Part shown: in pieces, positions 6,038-13,534 of the stretch
Layout of the letters: each line of letters starts with the position of its first letter
Numbering within the stretch: position 1 is the first letter of the stretch
Source: Pirellulaceae bacterium
GTDB taxonomy: Bacteria; Planctomycetota; Planctomycetia; Pirellulales; Pirellulaceae
Assembly (NCBI GenBank): GCA_020852965.1
Contig: JADYZV010000153.1
Location: 1 to 32,664 of the forward strand
Direction of reading: 5' to 3'
Length of the DNA stretch: 32,664 nucleotides
Notes under the pieces: generated by a model
What the model was told of the DNA's origin: nothing
Databases searched by the model: none
The model's input: the letters and a program-made list of their open reading frames with translations, nothing else
Translations under genes and position numbers: made by a program

Positions 6038-6817
6038 CTACGCTGGCCGACGTCCTTCGCTTTGCAGACGCTCGTTGATCCACTGCATGAGTGCTTCGTT
6101 GAACTTGCCGCGTGGCTGGCCGCTGTAGTCGAGACGGAAATAGCGCCCGTCCTGATAGCACTGATCGAGCAGCGGTTGCAACTGCAGCACAGCGTCGCGC
6201 TCGCCATAACGCAGCGGAACGGGGACATTCGGCAGGGGCTGTTCCAAAGGCGCTCGGTAGACTTCGAACTGATCTGGCTTTGCGTCTCGATAGACACAGA
6301 TTAAATACGGTGCCGGCTCAAAAAGCTGCAACTCTTCGAGCGGAGCGGCGAGCACGTAGGAGCCTTGACTAATCAGATCAATTTCGACGAGGTTCACACC
6401 GGCGTCGATGATGTCCATCTGTTTACGGATATACTTTTCTCGCGCACTGGTGCCGACTTTATTCCAGGGGCTCAGGAATTCAATCGCCGTAATGACTCGT
6501 CCATCTTTATCGACAATTTCGACATGCCGTGTCGGGTGCGGTGCACGTCGCAACACCAGCGGCTGGGCTAAAACGGCACTGCTGGCAGATTCTGCCGACG
6601 AAGGGAATTGTAAATCCTGTGAAACATGAATATCGGGACGAATGGCTGAACGGCTATCGTCTTGGTAAACGGTAAGATTCTCTTCAATGTTCGCTTGCAA
6701 GTCGCCCGGTAGCTGCGCGTTGAGCTGGTTTCGCGCATAGACAATCAAACTCGCATGAACCTCTGGCCACAGTGATTCAAGGTAGGGGTCCATTCCAGGA
6801 AAGGGACTTTTGGGCAT
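6038..6817 (-). CDS. DUF4058 family protein
   Basis: A 259-residue cytoplasmic protein opening with MPKSPFPGMDPYLES and followed by W-P-E-V-H-A-S-L-I; this PFPGMDPYLE…W..vH..LI start and the later IEENLTVYQDD and VEIVDKDGRVITAIEFLSPWNK are typical of DUF4058. The GR-VITAIE-LSPxNK segment, with charged residues on strands, recalls the PD-(D/E)xK/Uma2-like nuclease fold that has been suggested for related uncharacterised families, but I cannot show catalytic residues firmly. The start is supported by GGAG 8 bases upstream (plus-strand 6826-6829). DUF4058 genes are frequent, often multicopy, in cyanobacteria and planctomycetes, with no known function. It is transcribed in the same direction as the retron but is separated from it by about 185 bp and the retron has its own promoter. 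Confidence 0.85.
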   Translation of the reverse strand: MPKSPFPGMDPYLESLWPEVHASLIVYARNQLNAQLPGDLQANIEENLTVYQDDSRSAIRPDIHVSQDLQFPSSAESASSAVLAQPLVLRRAPHPTRHVEIVDKDGRVITAIEFLSPWNKVGTSAREKYIRKQMDIIDAGVNLVEIDLISQGSYVLAAPLEELQLFEPAPYLICVYRDAKPDQFEVYRAPLEQPLPNVPVPLRYGERDAVLQLQPLLDQCYQDGRYFRLDYSGQPRGKFNEALMQWINERLQSEGRRPA

Positions 6818-6973
6818 TTCAGTGACTCCAGCAATGTCCAGTGCAGCGGCAACACCATGATACCATCGCGACCCGAGGTTTTGAAAGTCTCAGTCGCCCA
6901 AGATAGTGAAGGTGGTGTACACACACATCCCCGCGTGGCATTGTCCTAAGCAAATCGATGCGATGGGCCTCGC

Positions 6974-8446
6974 CTAACGCGCGTTCAATGTACAAATGAA
7001 GATTTGATTGCGAGTTGGTTGGTCACTGGTTGCGGCATGATCAACCGTTATTCCGCCGATGGCCACGGGACGCACATAGGCGACATGGCTTCCGTCTGGG
7101 GAGAATACACACGCTTCAGGTCTTGGAGCTTCGGCATCCGCAAAGGCTTTCGTCAACCGAATTGTTTCCCCAGTCGACGTGTTGGTAACACAAACGCTGC
7201 CATCCATGACATGCGCGATCCACTTACCGTTGGGACTCCATGTAAAAGCTGAGGCAATATCTTGTGAATTTCGCGTCATCTGGGTTAATTGTCCCGAGCT
7301 GGGGCTAACGGTCCACAGTTGAACAACTCCCACGTCATCCCGCATAAGAAAGGCAATTCTCGCGCCATCTGGGGAGCTTCTTAGCCAGTGTCGAGGGCCC
7401 TGAATGCCTGGGTATTTGTGATCGGCTGTGAAAGTCAATCGCCGCTGAACGACACCGAGGGGAGGACGTGGGCGAGTCGTCGAGGTGCCTTCGAGTGGTC
7501 CGTCACCAACACGCGTGAGATCGTCGGGTAGGTCGAGTAGGTAAACTTCGTTGAAGTGTCGGCCGTCCGGACCGACCACTTCACCTTGAAATGCGATCGC
7601 GCGCCGTTGTCGTTCGCCATCGGCGCGGAGATAGCCCGCAGATCCAATCCATGCATCCTCGCAAGCTCGGCAGATTTGGTCCGACCCAGGGCTTGGATCA
7701 TCCACGGTGCTGCTAACCACCACCGAAAAATGGCTGCCGTCATGGTTGCGTGGATTCGAGTTACCGACGATGACGCGGTTGTTGGGGCGAGATACCGCCG
7801 GCACGCTGACGCCTATCTGGCGGGAATTGTGCTCATGGGTAGGCTGCTCTTGTACATTGAGTGCGTCGAGTACGGCAAGCACGTGATCTTCGTAGGTAAA
7901 AGCAATCCACTTTCCATCCCCTGAAAAGGTATGTACGTGGCTTCCGCCGCGCAGGGCACCTGGCGTGAAAGGCGGCGTAATATCGCGCGCGTCCATGTTG
8001 ACTAGGGTATTGGAAGCACCATCATCCATAATGACGCCGCGTCGATGGCACGCGCTGTAACTCCAGTCCATCGAGGGGTCTTCGGGCCCATGAATGAACA
8101 CGATCCTGTCTGCTACGGGTGATGCCGTTACGACCCCCACACAGGCAGCGCGTTGTGATTCGTAAATAGTCTCTACATTCCCAGACGCTACCGCGATGCG
8201 CTCGATTCGCGTTCCGTCAAATAGCGATCCTGCGGTGTCGCTTCGCACGTCATAGTAGATCCACTTTCCATCATGCGACCAAACATTTACGTTCGTTAGA
8301 ATGTGGTTATATGCATCCGAAGTAACTTGCCGCTCAACGCCATGGAGGTCCAAGTCGTTGGCGCAAGCAGACAGCCCAAGAAACGTTGCGGCAAGCACCA
8401 TTGTCGCGAGCAATTGAAGCAGAACGTCATGCATAAAGAATTCCAT
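6974..8446 (-). CDS. yidR: YidR-like (DUF3748) beta-propeller lipoprotein
   Basis: A 490-residue protein whose whole length resembles E. coli YidR: NHILTNVNVWSHDGKWIYYD, VIFIHGPEDP-like segment, RGGSHVHTFSGDGKWIAFTY, GVVQRRLTFTADHKYPGIQG, ARIAFLMRDDVGVVQLWTVS. These are TolB/PD40-type blades with the SPDG/SGDGKWIA strand motif. Unlike the E. coli protein as I remember it, this one starts with an export signal, MHDVLLQLLATMVLAATFLG followed by LSAC, a good lipobox (Cys at about residue 28), so it is probably a lipoprotein. The start could be Met5 (8434), which has GGA 7 bases upstream. The molecular function of YidR is unknown. The gene stands alone, with 156 bp to the DUF4058 gene. Confidence 0.82.
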   Translation of the reverse strand: MEFFMHDVLLQLLATMVLAATFLGLSACANDLDLHGVERQVTSDAYNHILTNVNVWSHDGKWIYYDVRSDTAGSLFDGTRIERIAVASGNVETIYESQRAACVGVVTASPVADRIVFIHGPEDPSMDWSYSACHRRGVIMDDGASNTLVNMDARDITPPFTPGALRGGSHVHTFSGDGKWIAFTYEDHVLAVLDALNVQEQPTHEHNSRQIGVSVPAVSRPNNRVIVGNSNPRNHDGSHFSVVVSSTVDDPSPGSDQICRACEDAWIGSAGYLRADGERQRRAIAFQGEVVGPDGRHFNEVYLLDLPDDLTRVGDGPLEGTSTTRPRPPLGVVQRRLTFTADHKYPGIQGPRHWLRSSPDGARIAFLMRDDVGVVQLWTVSPSSGQLTQMTRNSQDIASAFTWSPNGKWIAHVMDGSVCVTNTSTGETIRLTKAFADAEAPRPEACVFSPDGSHVAYVRPVAIGGITVDHAATSDQPTRNQIFICTLNAR

Positions 8447-8821
8447 TGGTCGTCACAAGAAGACTCTCATGGCGAATTGCTTACATGGTCGCCGAACTGC
8501 ATCGCCATTCTAGTATCGCCATTTCATTCACACAGGGTCAACATGTCAAGCCGCATTGTACGTGACCGTCGCGAGCATTGGTCGGCTTAATTGACTAGGG
8601 AGCGACTTCAATTTCGCACTCCCTTAGGGTGTCTCCTGGCCGGCGAATGGACGTGGCCAACAGGGTTCTACGTTGAGTGTCGTGAGGGCAGGGATGTTCG
8701 GGGTGCATTCCGCGCAAGGCATCGGCTTGGACGGTTAAGCCCCGTGTTTAAGCAACGCGTCGAAGATCGCGACCAGCAAACGCATAGATTACGACCTATA
8801 AAACAACGCGCGGACACCGTG
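8447..8821. other. Gene-free stretch
   Basis: About 375 bases between two minus-strand genes. Open frames on either strand here have no family character and no ribosome binding sites. A small hairpin can be drawn at 8598-8623 (GGGAGCG…CGCACTCCC with a bulge), immediately followed by CCCT-T-AGGG. No promoter pair was convincing. Confidence 0.4.
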
Positions 8822-10114
8822 CTAGTTTGACGCGATCGGCGGCGAAACAGGTGTGACCGGAGGGGTTGTGAAGCCATCGTCATTATTGGAAATGGACGAA
8901 ACGCCTACCGCCAAGCCTGCGATGCCCAACAGCCCGCCGAGTCCACCTATACCACCGATTCCACCGCCCATTCCTCCACCGCCCATTCCTCCGCCGCCCA
9001 TTCCTCCACCGCCCATTCCTCCACCAAAGGAACTTGTTGCACTTGGGCTACCCGGTGTCCCTGCCCCTGCTGATGCCCCAGGCAAACCTCCAATGGGTGC
9101 ACCGAGCGGACCTCCAGCCAAACCGCTAGCTGAACTCTGCATTGCCGGATAGCTAGGGCGCACTGCGTCTCGAACTTGATCCATCAACCGTGGAGGAATG
9201 ATGAACACGAACAACGAGTCGGACGGGCCAGCGAGCGCCATGTTCGCCGCGACGAAATGTGTTTTCCCGCTGAGGTGTTGCGCAAGTGGTAGTTCGTTGT
9301 CGGGAGCGGGAAGGACTTCAAATGCGAATGCGGTATGCCCAGCAGCACCGACCGCAAATACGGAGTGGACTGCGGGTTGAAGCCCAGCTACTGAGAACGC
9401 ACCGTCCTCGGAGCTTCTTGTTTTGCCGACTAGGCGACCCTCGTGGAAGAAGGTCAAGTCGACGGCGCCGACCATACGCTCGTAGCCGATTTGCGGGACG
9501 ATGACTTGTCCTTTGAGCGTACCATCGCTCCGCAGTTGAACTTGAAAGCGATTCGCTGGAGCAGTTACATAGTCGGACAAACTCATCGCGTCGCCTTGCT
9601 TCATTGCCGCGCCATTTGTCGGGCCATGTCCAGCGGATTCGACGCCATTGCGGATTTCATTGACAGCTACTGAGGCAACTGGGACTTCGAATGCTCTCGC
9701 GTCGTTGTTGGCGACCGAGGGGATCGCATACAGAGCCATGGCCGCATATGCCGTTTGACCGCTGGCGACCACAATGGATGCCAGCCCCTCTTTGACATTG
9801 TTGAAGACGAGTTCGCCATTTGCATCGGGGCGCAGTTCGGACTTGCCACCATTATCTTGAATGAGTGTCACCAACAGCTCCCGGTCGGGATACTTCTGCG
9901 TGAGTCCCATCGTCTTGAGAGCAACCTTTAATTTGTTGCCATCGAGTCGAGCAACAAAGTCTTCGGGAAGCTTGATCTCTTCACCTTGCAGCAGCACGGG
10001 GATTTGTACGATGCGTGAAGAATTGCTCTGTGCCAGCAGCGTGGGTGACAACCCGCTCACAACGCAATTCATTGTCCAGGCCAACGCCAGCATCCACAAG
10101 GTTCTATTCCGCAT
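8822..10114 (-). CDS. Secreted protein with Gly-rich GGGGM repeats
   Basis: A 430-residue protein of unrecognised function. It starts with a signal peptide (MRNRTLWMLALAWTMNCVVS then GLSPTLLAQ, likely cleavage after LAQ). Residues 40-120 and 190-265 look like beta-sandwich segments; GQVIVPQIG…SSEDGAFSVAGLQPAVHSVF resembles a carboxypeptidase-regulatory/CNA-B-like fold. The C-terminus is a low-complexity tract of (G-G-G-G-M)n from about residue 362 to 390, then a hydrophobic Gly/Leu/Ile segment that could insert in a membrane, and a short Pro-rich tail. The Gly tract is encoded by 15-bp tandem repeats. A cell-envelope or surface role is likely; nothing more specific can be said. No operon partner is visible. 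Confidence 0.75.
   Translation of the reverse strand: MRNRTLWMLALAWTMNCVVSGLSPTLLAQSNSSRIVQIPVLLQGEEIKLPEDFVARLDGNKLKVALKTMGLTQKYPDRELLVTLIQDNGGKSELRPDANGELVFNNVKEGLASIVVASGQTAYAAMALYAIPSVANNDARAFEVPVASVAVNEIRNGVESAGHGPTNGAAMKQGDAMSLSDYVTAPANRFQVQLRSDGTLKGQVIVPQIGYERMVGAVDLTFFHEGRLVGKTRSSEDGAFSVAGLQPAVHSVFAVGAAGHTAFAFEVLPAPDNELPLAQHLSGKTHFVAANMALAGPSDSLFVFIIPPRLMDQVRDAVRPSYPAMQSSASGLAGGPLGAPIGGLPGASAGAGTPGSPSATSSFGGGMGGGGMGGGGMGGGGMGGGIGGIGGLGGLLGIAGLAVGVSSISNNDDGFTTPPVTPVSPPIASN
8956..9025 (-). repeat. 15-bp tandem repeat encoding GGGGM
   Basis: On the plus strand the unit TTCCTCCACCGCCCA recurs at 8971, 8986 (one base changed) and 9001, with degenerate copies on both sides. It encodes the Gly-Gly-Gly-Gly-Met units of the secreted protein. 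Copy number is likely to vary between strains by slippage. Confidence 0.8.
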
Positions 10115-10354
10115 GATATTCTCTCAGTTGAATTTTCGATATGGTGTGATGTGCGACACTGCGACGTGGGCCGCGCCAAGTCTTTGCGGCCGGGGAATAA
10201 TGACCGATAGATGATCACGGACGACGCTCGAAAGGCCGGCTTCGTTCCCGCCATGAACATTGATCCAATGGCATTGCCATGCCCACATAATATCATGCCA
10301 TTAGGTCTCAGTGGCAGCGTCAACCTAAAATCTCGCCAAAATACCCAAACCCAC
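10115..10354. other. Intergenic region between secreted protein and kinase gene
   Basis: 240 bases with no gene seen. It separates two minus-strand genes and must contain the promoter of the Gly-rich protein gene. The minus strand just before the ATG at 10114 reads CTGAGAGAATATC, a possible weak ribosome binding site (GAGAG). No terminator hairpin with a T-run is apparent for the kinase gene. Confidence 0.35.
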
Positions 10355-13246
10355 TTACAGAGCATTGTTCTTTCGTGAATCGTCTCTTATTTCGTAGACG
10401 TTTTTTTCCAGCTTGACATTCAACCCCTCGATAACATTGGGGGTCGGCATTTCGCTTGGGGGGACGCCATCCCACCCATCTAAAGCAATTTGGCAAGGGC
10501 CCCACACTTGCAGATGACCTTCCGAGTTTTTCTGAAATTCGCCGCCCACAATAGCGATCGAGACGGGTACCGCCTCCGCCGGAGGGTCAAGTTCTAATTT
10601 CTCATAAGTGGACACGAGCACGCCGACCGAATTCGAAGTGTAGTCACATTGTTCCAGCTCGACCGCGCCAGCAACAATCAGTACTCCAACTCGATTCTGA
10701 GCGAGAGTACACTGTTTGAAGTTCGAGCCAGCACTGCTTGCATCCAAGTAGACGCCGACATAACCGCTGTTCAAAATATCGCAGTCGAAAATATTGACAA
10801 TTGCGTCCTGCACATAGATCCCGTAGTTGTCATTCGCTGAAATAATCGAGGTTTCCATTCGCAGCTGCCCTTTCCGAACCAACTGCACTCCCGCGTGTAT
10901 ACTTCTTTCGCATTTTAGATTCAGTGCCGAGACGTGAGCATGTTCAACGCTCAGTCCGGTTTCGTAACCGCTAACGGTGCAGTGGTTGAGTTGCACTTTT
11001 GCCGTTTGAGGCAGTTCCGCTTGGTCCACGATACGGATACCAATCTTTCCCTCTGCGCATTGGATATCGGCACCGTCAATCACCGCAGTGCAGCCTTCGA
11101 GCAACAGACCGTTTCCGCAGCCGCTGAAGTGAGTACCCGTCGAGCTGTTCACATGAATGTCACTGCAGGCCTGTGCGAGGAGACCAATTTCGCAGTTTTG
11201 GAAATCCGCATCTTCAATGGATACATGCTGATTGGTATCTTTCCAGTGGATCCCATTGGCGGCTCCCGAGCCGACGAAGGTGCAGCGTTGCACCAAGCCT
11301 GCGCTGTCGGATGCTTGAATGCCGAGCGGAATGCTTGGGCTATCTAGCGTTAGCGGGCGGATATCGAAATTGCAATCGGCCACGAACAGTCCGCTCGTCT
11401 GTTTAGCACTGATCGCTGGATGTGTGCTTGAACGAAAGCGACAAAGTTTTGCATTGAAACTACTCTGCGGCAGCAGTTTGACACAATCCCAAGACCGCGA
11501 GTTGACGTTGCATTGGGACAGCGTCAACGATCCACGTTTGACTTCAATGGTATTAAAGTTTTCCTGGCCGGTCTTATTGCCCTCCAGCGTCAAGTTGACC
11601 AGTTCGATCACGGTGCTCGGCTCACCGCTGGCAACCGCTTCGGATTGTTCTTTGCATTCCACGACCAGCGCACTGCGGTTCTCACCGACGATGACGATAT
11701 CCTCGCGGCTACCTTCTCCTACCAAGCGCACGGCTCGGTCGACCTGCAGGGATTCGAAGTAGGTGCCGGGGAGAATCGTAATCGTCTCACCGACTTCGGC
11801 GGCGGCGATGGCAGCCGCTATGGTATGATGCGTGGCATCGCTGGCTTTCGAAACGCGAAAGGGGCGGTCGGGCGTTTTCGGTGCCTGGCTTTCCTCTGGT
11901 TCGGGGGAGGGCGAAGTCGGCGGAATCACCGCTGGCAGAGTAGCCTCGGCAGAGGGTTGTTCCGGCGGCGTGAGCTTGGGCGAGCGCCACAGCATGAGCC
12001 CTCCCAGGCAGATCGCGAATAACAAGATGCTGGATGGTACAGCCAGTCTTTGCCAAAGCGGCTTAGGCCGTTTGAGCTCCAGTGTTTCGTCCAGAGCGGA
12101 GGACTGCCGCAATGTTTTGCGACGACCGCTAATTCGACTCGCACTGTGGCTGGCACCGCGACTGGAACCACCTCTGCGCTCGGATAGGGGAACGTAGCGA
12201 CTCTCGCTTGCAAACGGCGAAACGATCGACTCGCCCTCAGATAATTCAGCCAGCAGCGATTGCAAGTCGTCGACCAGCGCGTTGGCGTTGGCGTAGCGAT
12301 CCTCCACTCTCTTTGCGCAGCATTTGCCAAAGATCTCGTCCAGTTCCGGCGGGACATGTGGCGCTCGTTGGCTGATCGGCTTGGGGTCGCGGTGCAGCAC
12401 CTGCTGCTCTAACTCGGCCAAGTTCCGCGCGTCAAACGGCGTGCGTCCAACGAGCATTTCGTAGAGCATAACTCCCATGGCGTAGATGTCTGTGCGCCCA
12501 TCGAGCCAATCGACACGCCCACACAATTGTTCTGGGGACATATACAACGGAGTGCCTGCGCGTTCGCCGGCTTGTTCACTCTGATCTTCTTCATGGATGG
12601 CCAAACCGAAGTCTGCGACCCAGGGCTGACCACCCGCGTCGATTAGGATATTGTCCGGCTTGATGTCGCGGTGAATCATTCCCAGCGCATGCGCCTTGGC
12701 CACCACCGCTGCAATTTCGGACATCAGCCAACAGACCTGGCGAACATCGAGCGAACCGGACTTCGCGAGGGCTTGTCGCAAGGTACCGCCTTCGATGAGT
12801 CGTTGGACGACGAAAGGCTGTCCGCCGGCCAGAGTTCCCACTTGAAAGACGGTCACGATGCCTTGCGTGTCGATCTTTGCAGCGCTGCGCGCCTCTTTGA
12901 TGTACTGTTCGCGCCGCTTGGGATCGTCGATCAAAGAGACCTTGATCGCTACTTGGCGGTCCAGCGCTTCATCACGAGCTCGATAGACAACCCCAAACGC
13001 ACCGCGTCCTAGCTCTTCGAGCAATTCGAAGCCGGGAATGAGCAACTTGAGCGTCTCGACGGTGGCAGTACCACTCTTGAGCGTAGCAAACAGGTCGCAA
13101 TCCTGAGTGCGATCGATTGTCTCACGAACTTCTAAAGACGCCGTATCCGGCGCGTGCAGCGTCCGATTCTGCAGCGTCCGATGGCTGGGAACCGACTCGG
13201 GACTGCTCGGGCCATTGGTTTCTCGGTTTGGTTCAGCATTATTCAT
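10355..13246 (-). CDS. Membrane Ser/Thr protein kinase fused to a right-handed beta-helix
   Basis: A 963-residue receptor-like protein. Kinase domain about 72-338 with all Hanks motifs: glycine loop GRGAFG (80-85), K102 in AIKV, HRDIKPDN (H192-R193-D194), DFG (212-214) and MSPEQ (236-240), so it should be active. A basic, Ser-rich juxtamembrane stretch (340-400) could carry phosphosites. One membrane helix lies at about 401-420. The rest (about 455-935) is a parallel beta-helix of the pectate-lyase/NosD/CASH kind: TIAAAIAAAEVGETITILPG then TYFESLQVD…, followed by repeated short turns such as GLLLEGCTAVIDGADIQC. With the kinase inside, the helix would be outside the cytoplasmic membrane, a layout suited to sensing carbohydrate or another periplasmic ligand. 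Such kinases are numerous in planctomycetes. It diverges from ppdK. Confidence 0.9.
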   Translation of the reverse strand: MNNAEPNRETNGPSSPESVPSHRTLQNRTLHAPDTASLEVRETIDRTQDCDLFATLKSGTATVETLKLLIPGFELLEELGRGAFGVVYRARDEALDRQVAIKVSLIDDPKRREQYIKEARSAAKIDTQGIVTVFQVGTLAGGQPFVVQRLIEGGTLRQALAKSGSLDVRQVCWLMSEIAAVVAKAHALGMIHRDIKPDNILIDAGGQPWVADFGLAIHEEDQSEQAGERAGTPLYMSPEQLCGRVDWLDGRTDIYAMGVMLYEMLVGRTPFDARNLAELEQQVLHRDPKPISQRAPHVPPELDEIFGKCCAKRVEDRYANANALVDDLQSLLAELSEGESIVSPFASESRYVPLSERRGGSSRGASHSASRISGRRKTLRQSSALDETLELKRPKPLWQRLAVPSSILLFAICLGGLMLWRSPKLTPPEQPSAEATLPAVIPPTSPSPEPEESQAPKTPDRPFRVSKASDATHHTIAAAIAAAEVGETITILPGTYFESLQVDRAVRLVGEGSREDIVIVGENRSALVVECKEQSEAVASGEPSTVIELVNLTLEGNKTGQENFNTIEVKRGSLTLSQCNVNSRSWDCVKLLPQSSFNAKLCRFRSSTHPAISAKQTSGLFVADCNFDIRPLTLDSPSIPLGIQASDSAGLVQRCTFVGSGAANGIHWKDTNQHVSIEDADFQNCEIGLLAQACSDIHVNSSTGTHFSGCGNGLLLEGCTAVIDGADIQCAEGKIGIRIVDQAELPQTAKVQLNHCTVSGYETGLSVEHAHVSALNLKCERSIHAGVQLVRKGQLRMETSIISANDNYGIYVQDAIVNIFDCDILNSGYVGVYLDASSAGSNFKQCTLAQNRVGVLIVAGAVELEQCDYTSNSVGVLVSTYEKLELDPPAEAVPVSIAIVGGEFQKNSEGHLQVWGPCQIALDGWDGVPPSEMPTPNVIEGLNVKLEKNVYEIRDDSRKNNAL

Positions 13247-13534
13247 GTCATGTTCGCCACTGATTTCCAGGGTGAAACATCCCTGGTGGGTCCCTTCACC
13301 TGGGCCGATCCTGCTTGCAGTATATCACGCTTTTGATCCGAGCGTCGAGCAGCGAACGAATCGAGTTAGCCTGCTGGGCTGGCATCCACTCGTCAACTGG
13401 TCGCAATCGTGCAATGACAGAGCATTGGGCCGCACCCTCGATGGGAGCTTTAGCCCTCCCGATTGACGGTTTTCTTTAATGGCATTACACTCGGCAACTC
13501 AATTCTTTGACCCCTCGGAGGCTCGTTAGTCGCA

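Noticed and set aside
6035-6304. Plus-strand frames over the DUF4058 gene
   Set aside because: Antisense to a clearly recognised family with a supported start.
8853-9152. Pro-rich plus-strand frame (PPIPPPPIPP)
   Set aside because: Antisense of the Gly-rich repeat tract of the secreted protein; no start signal.
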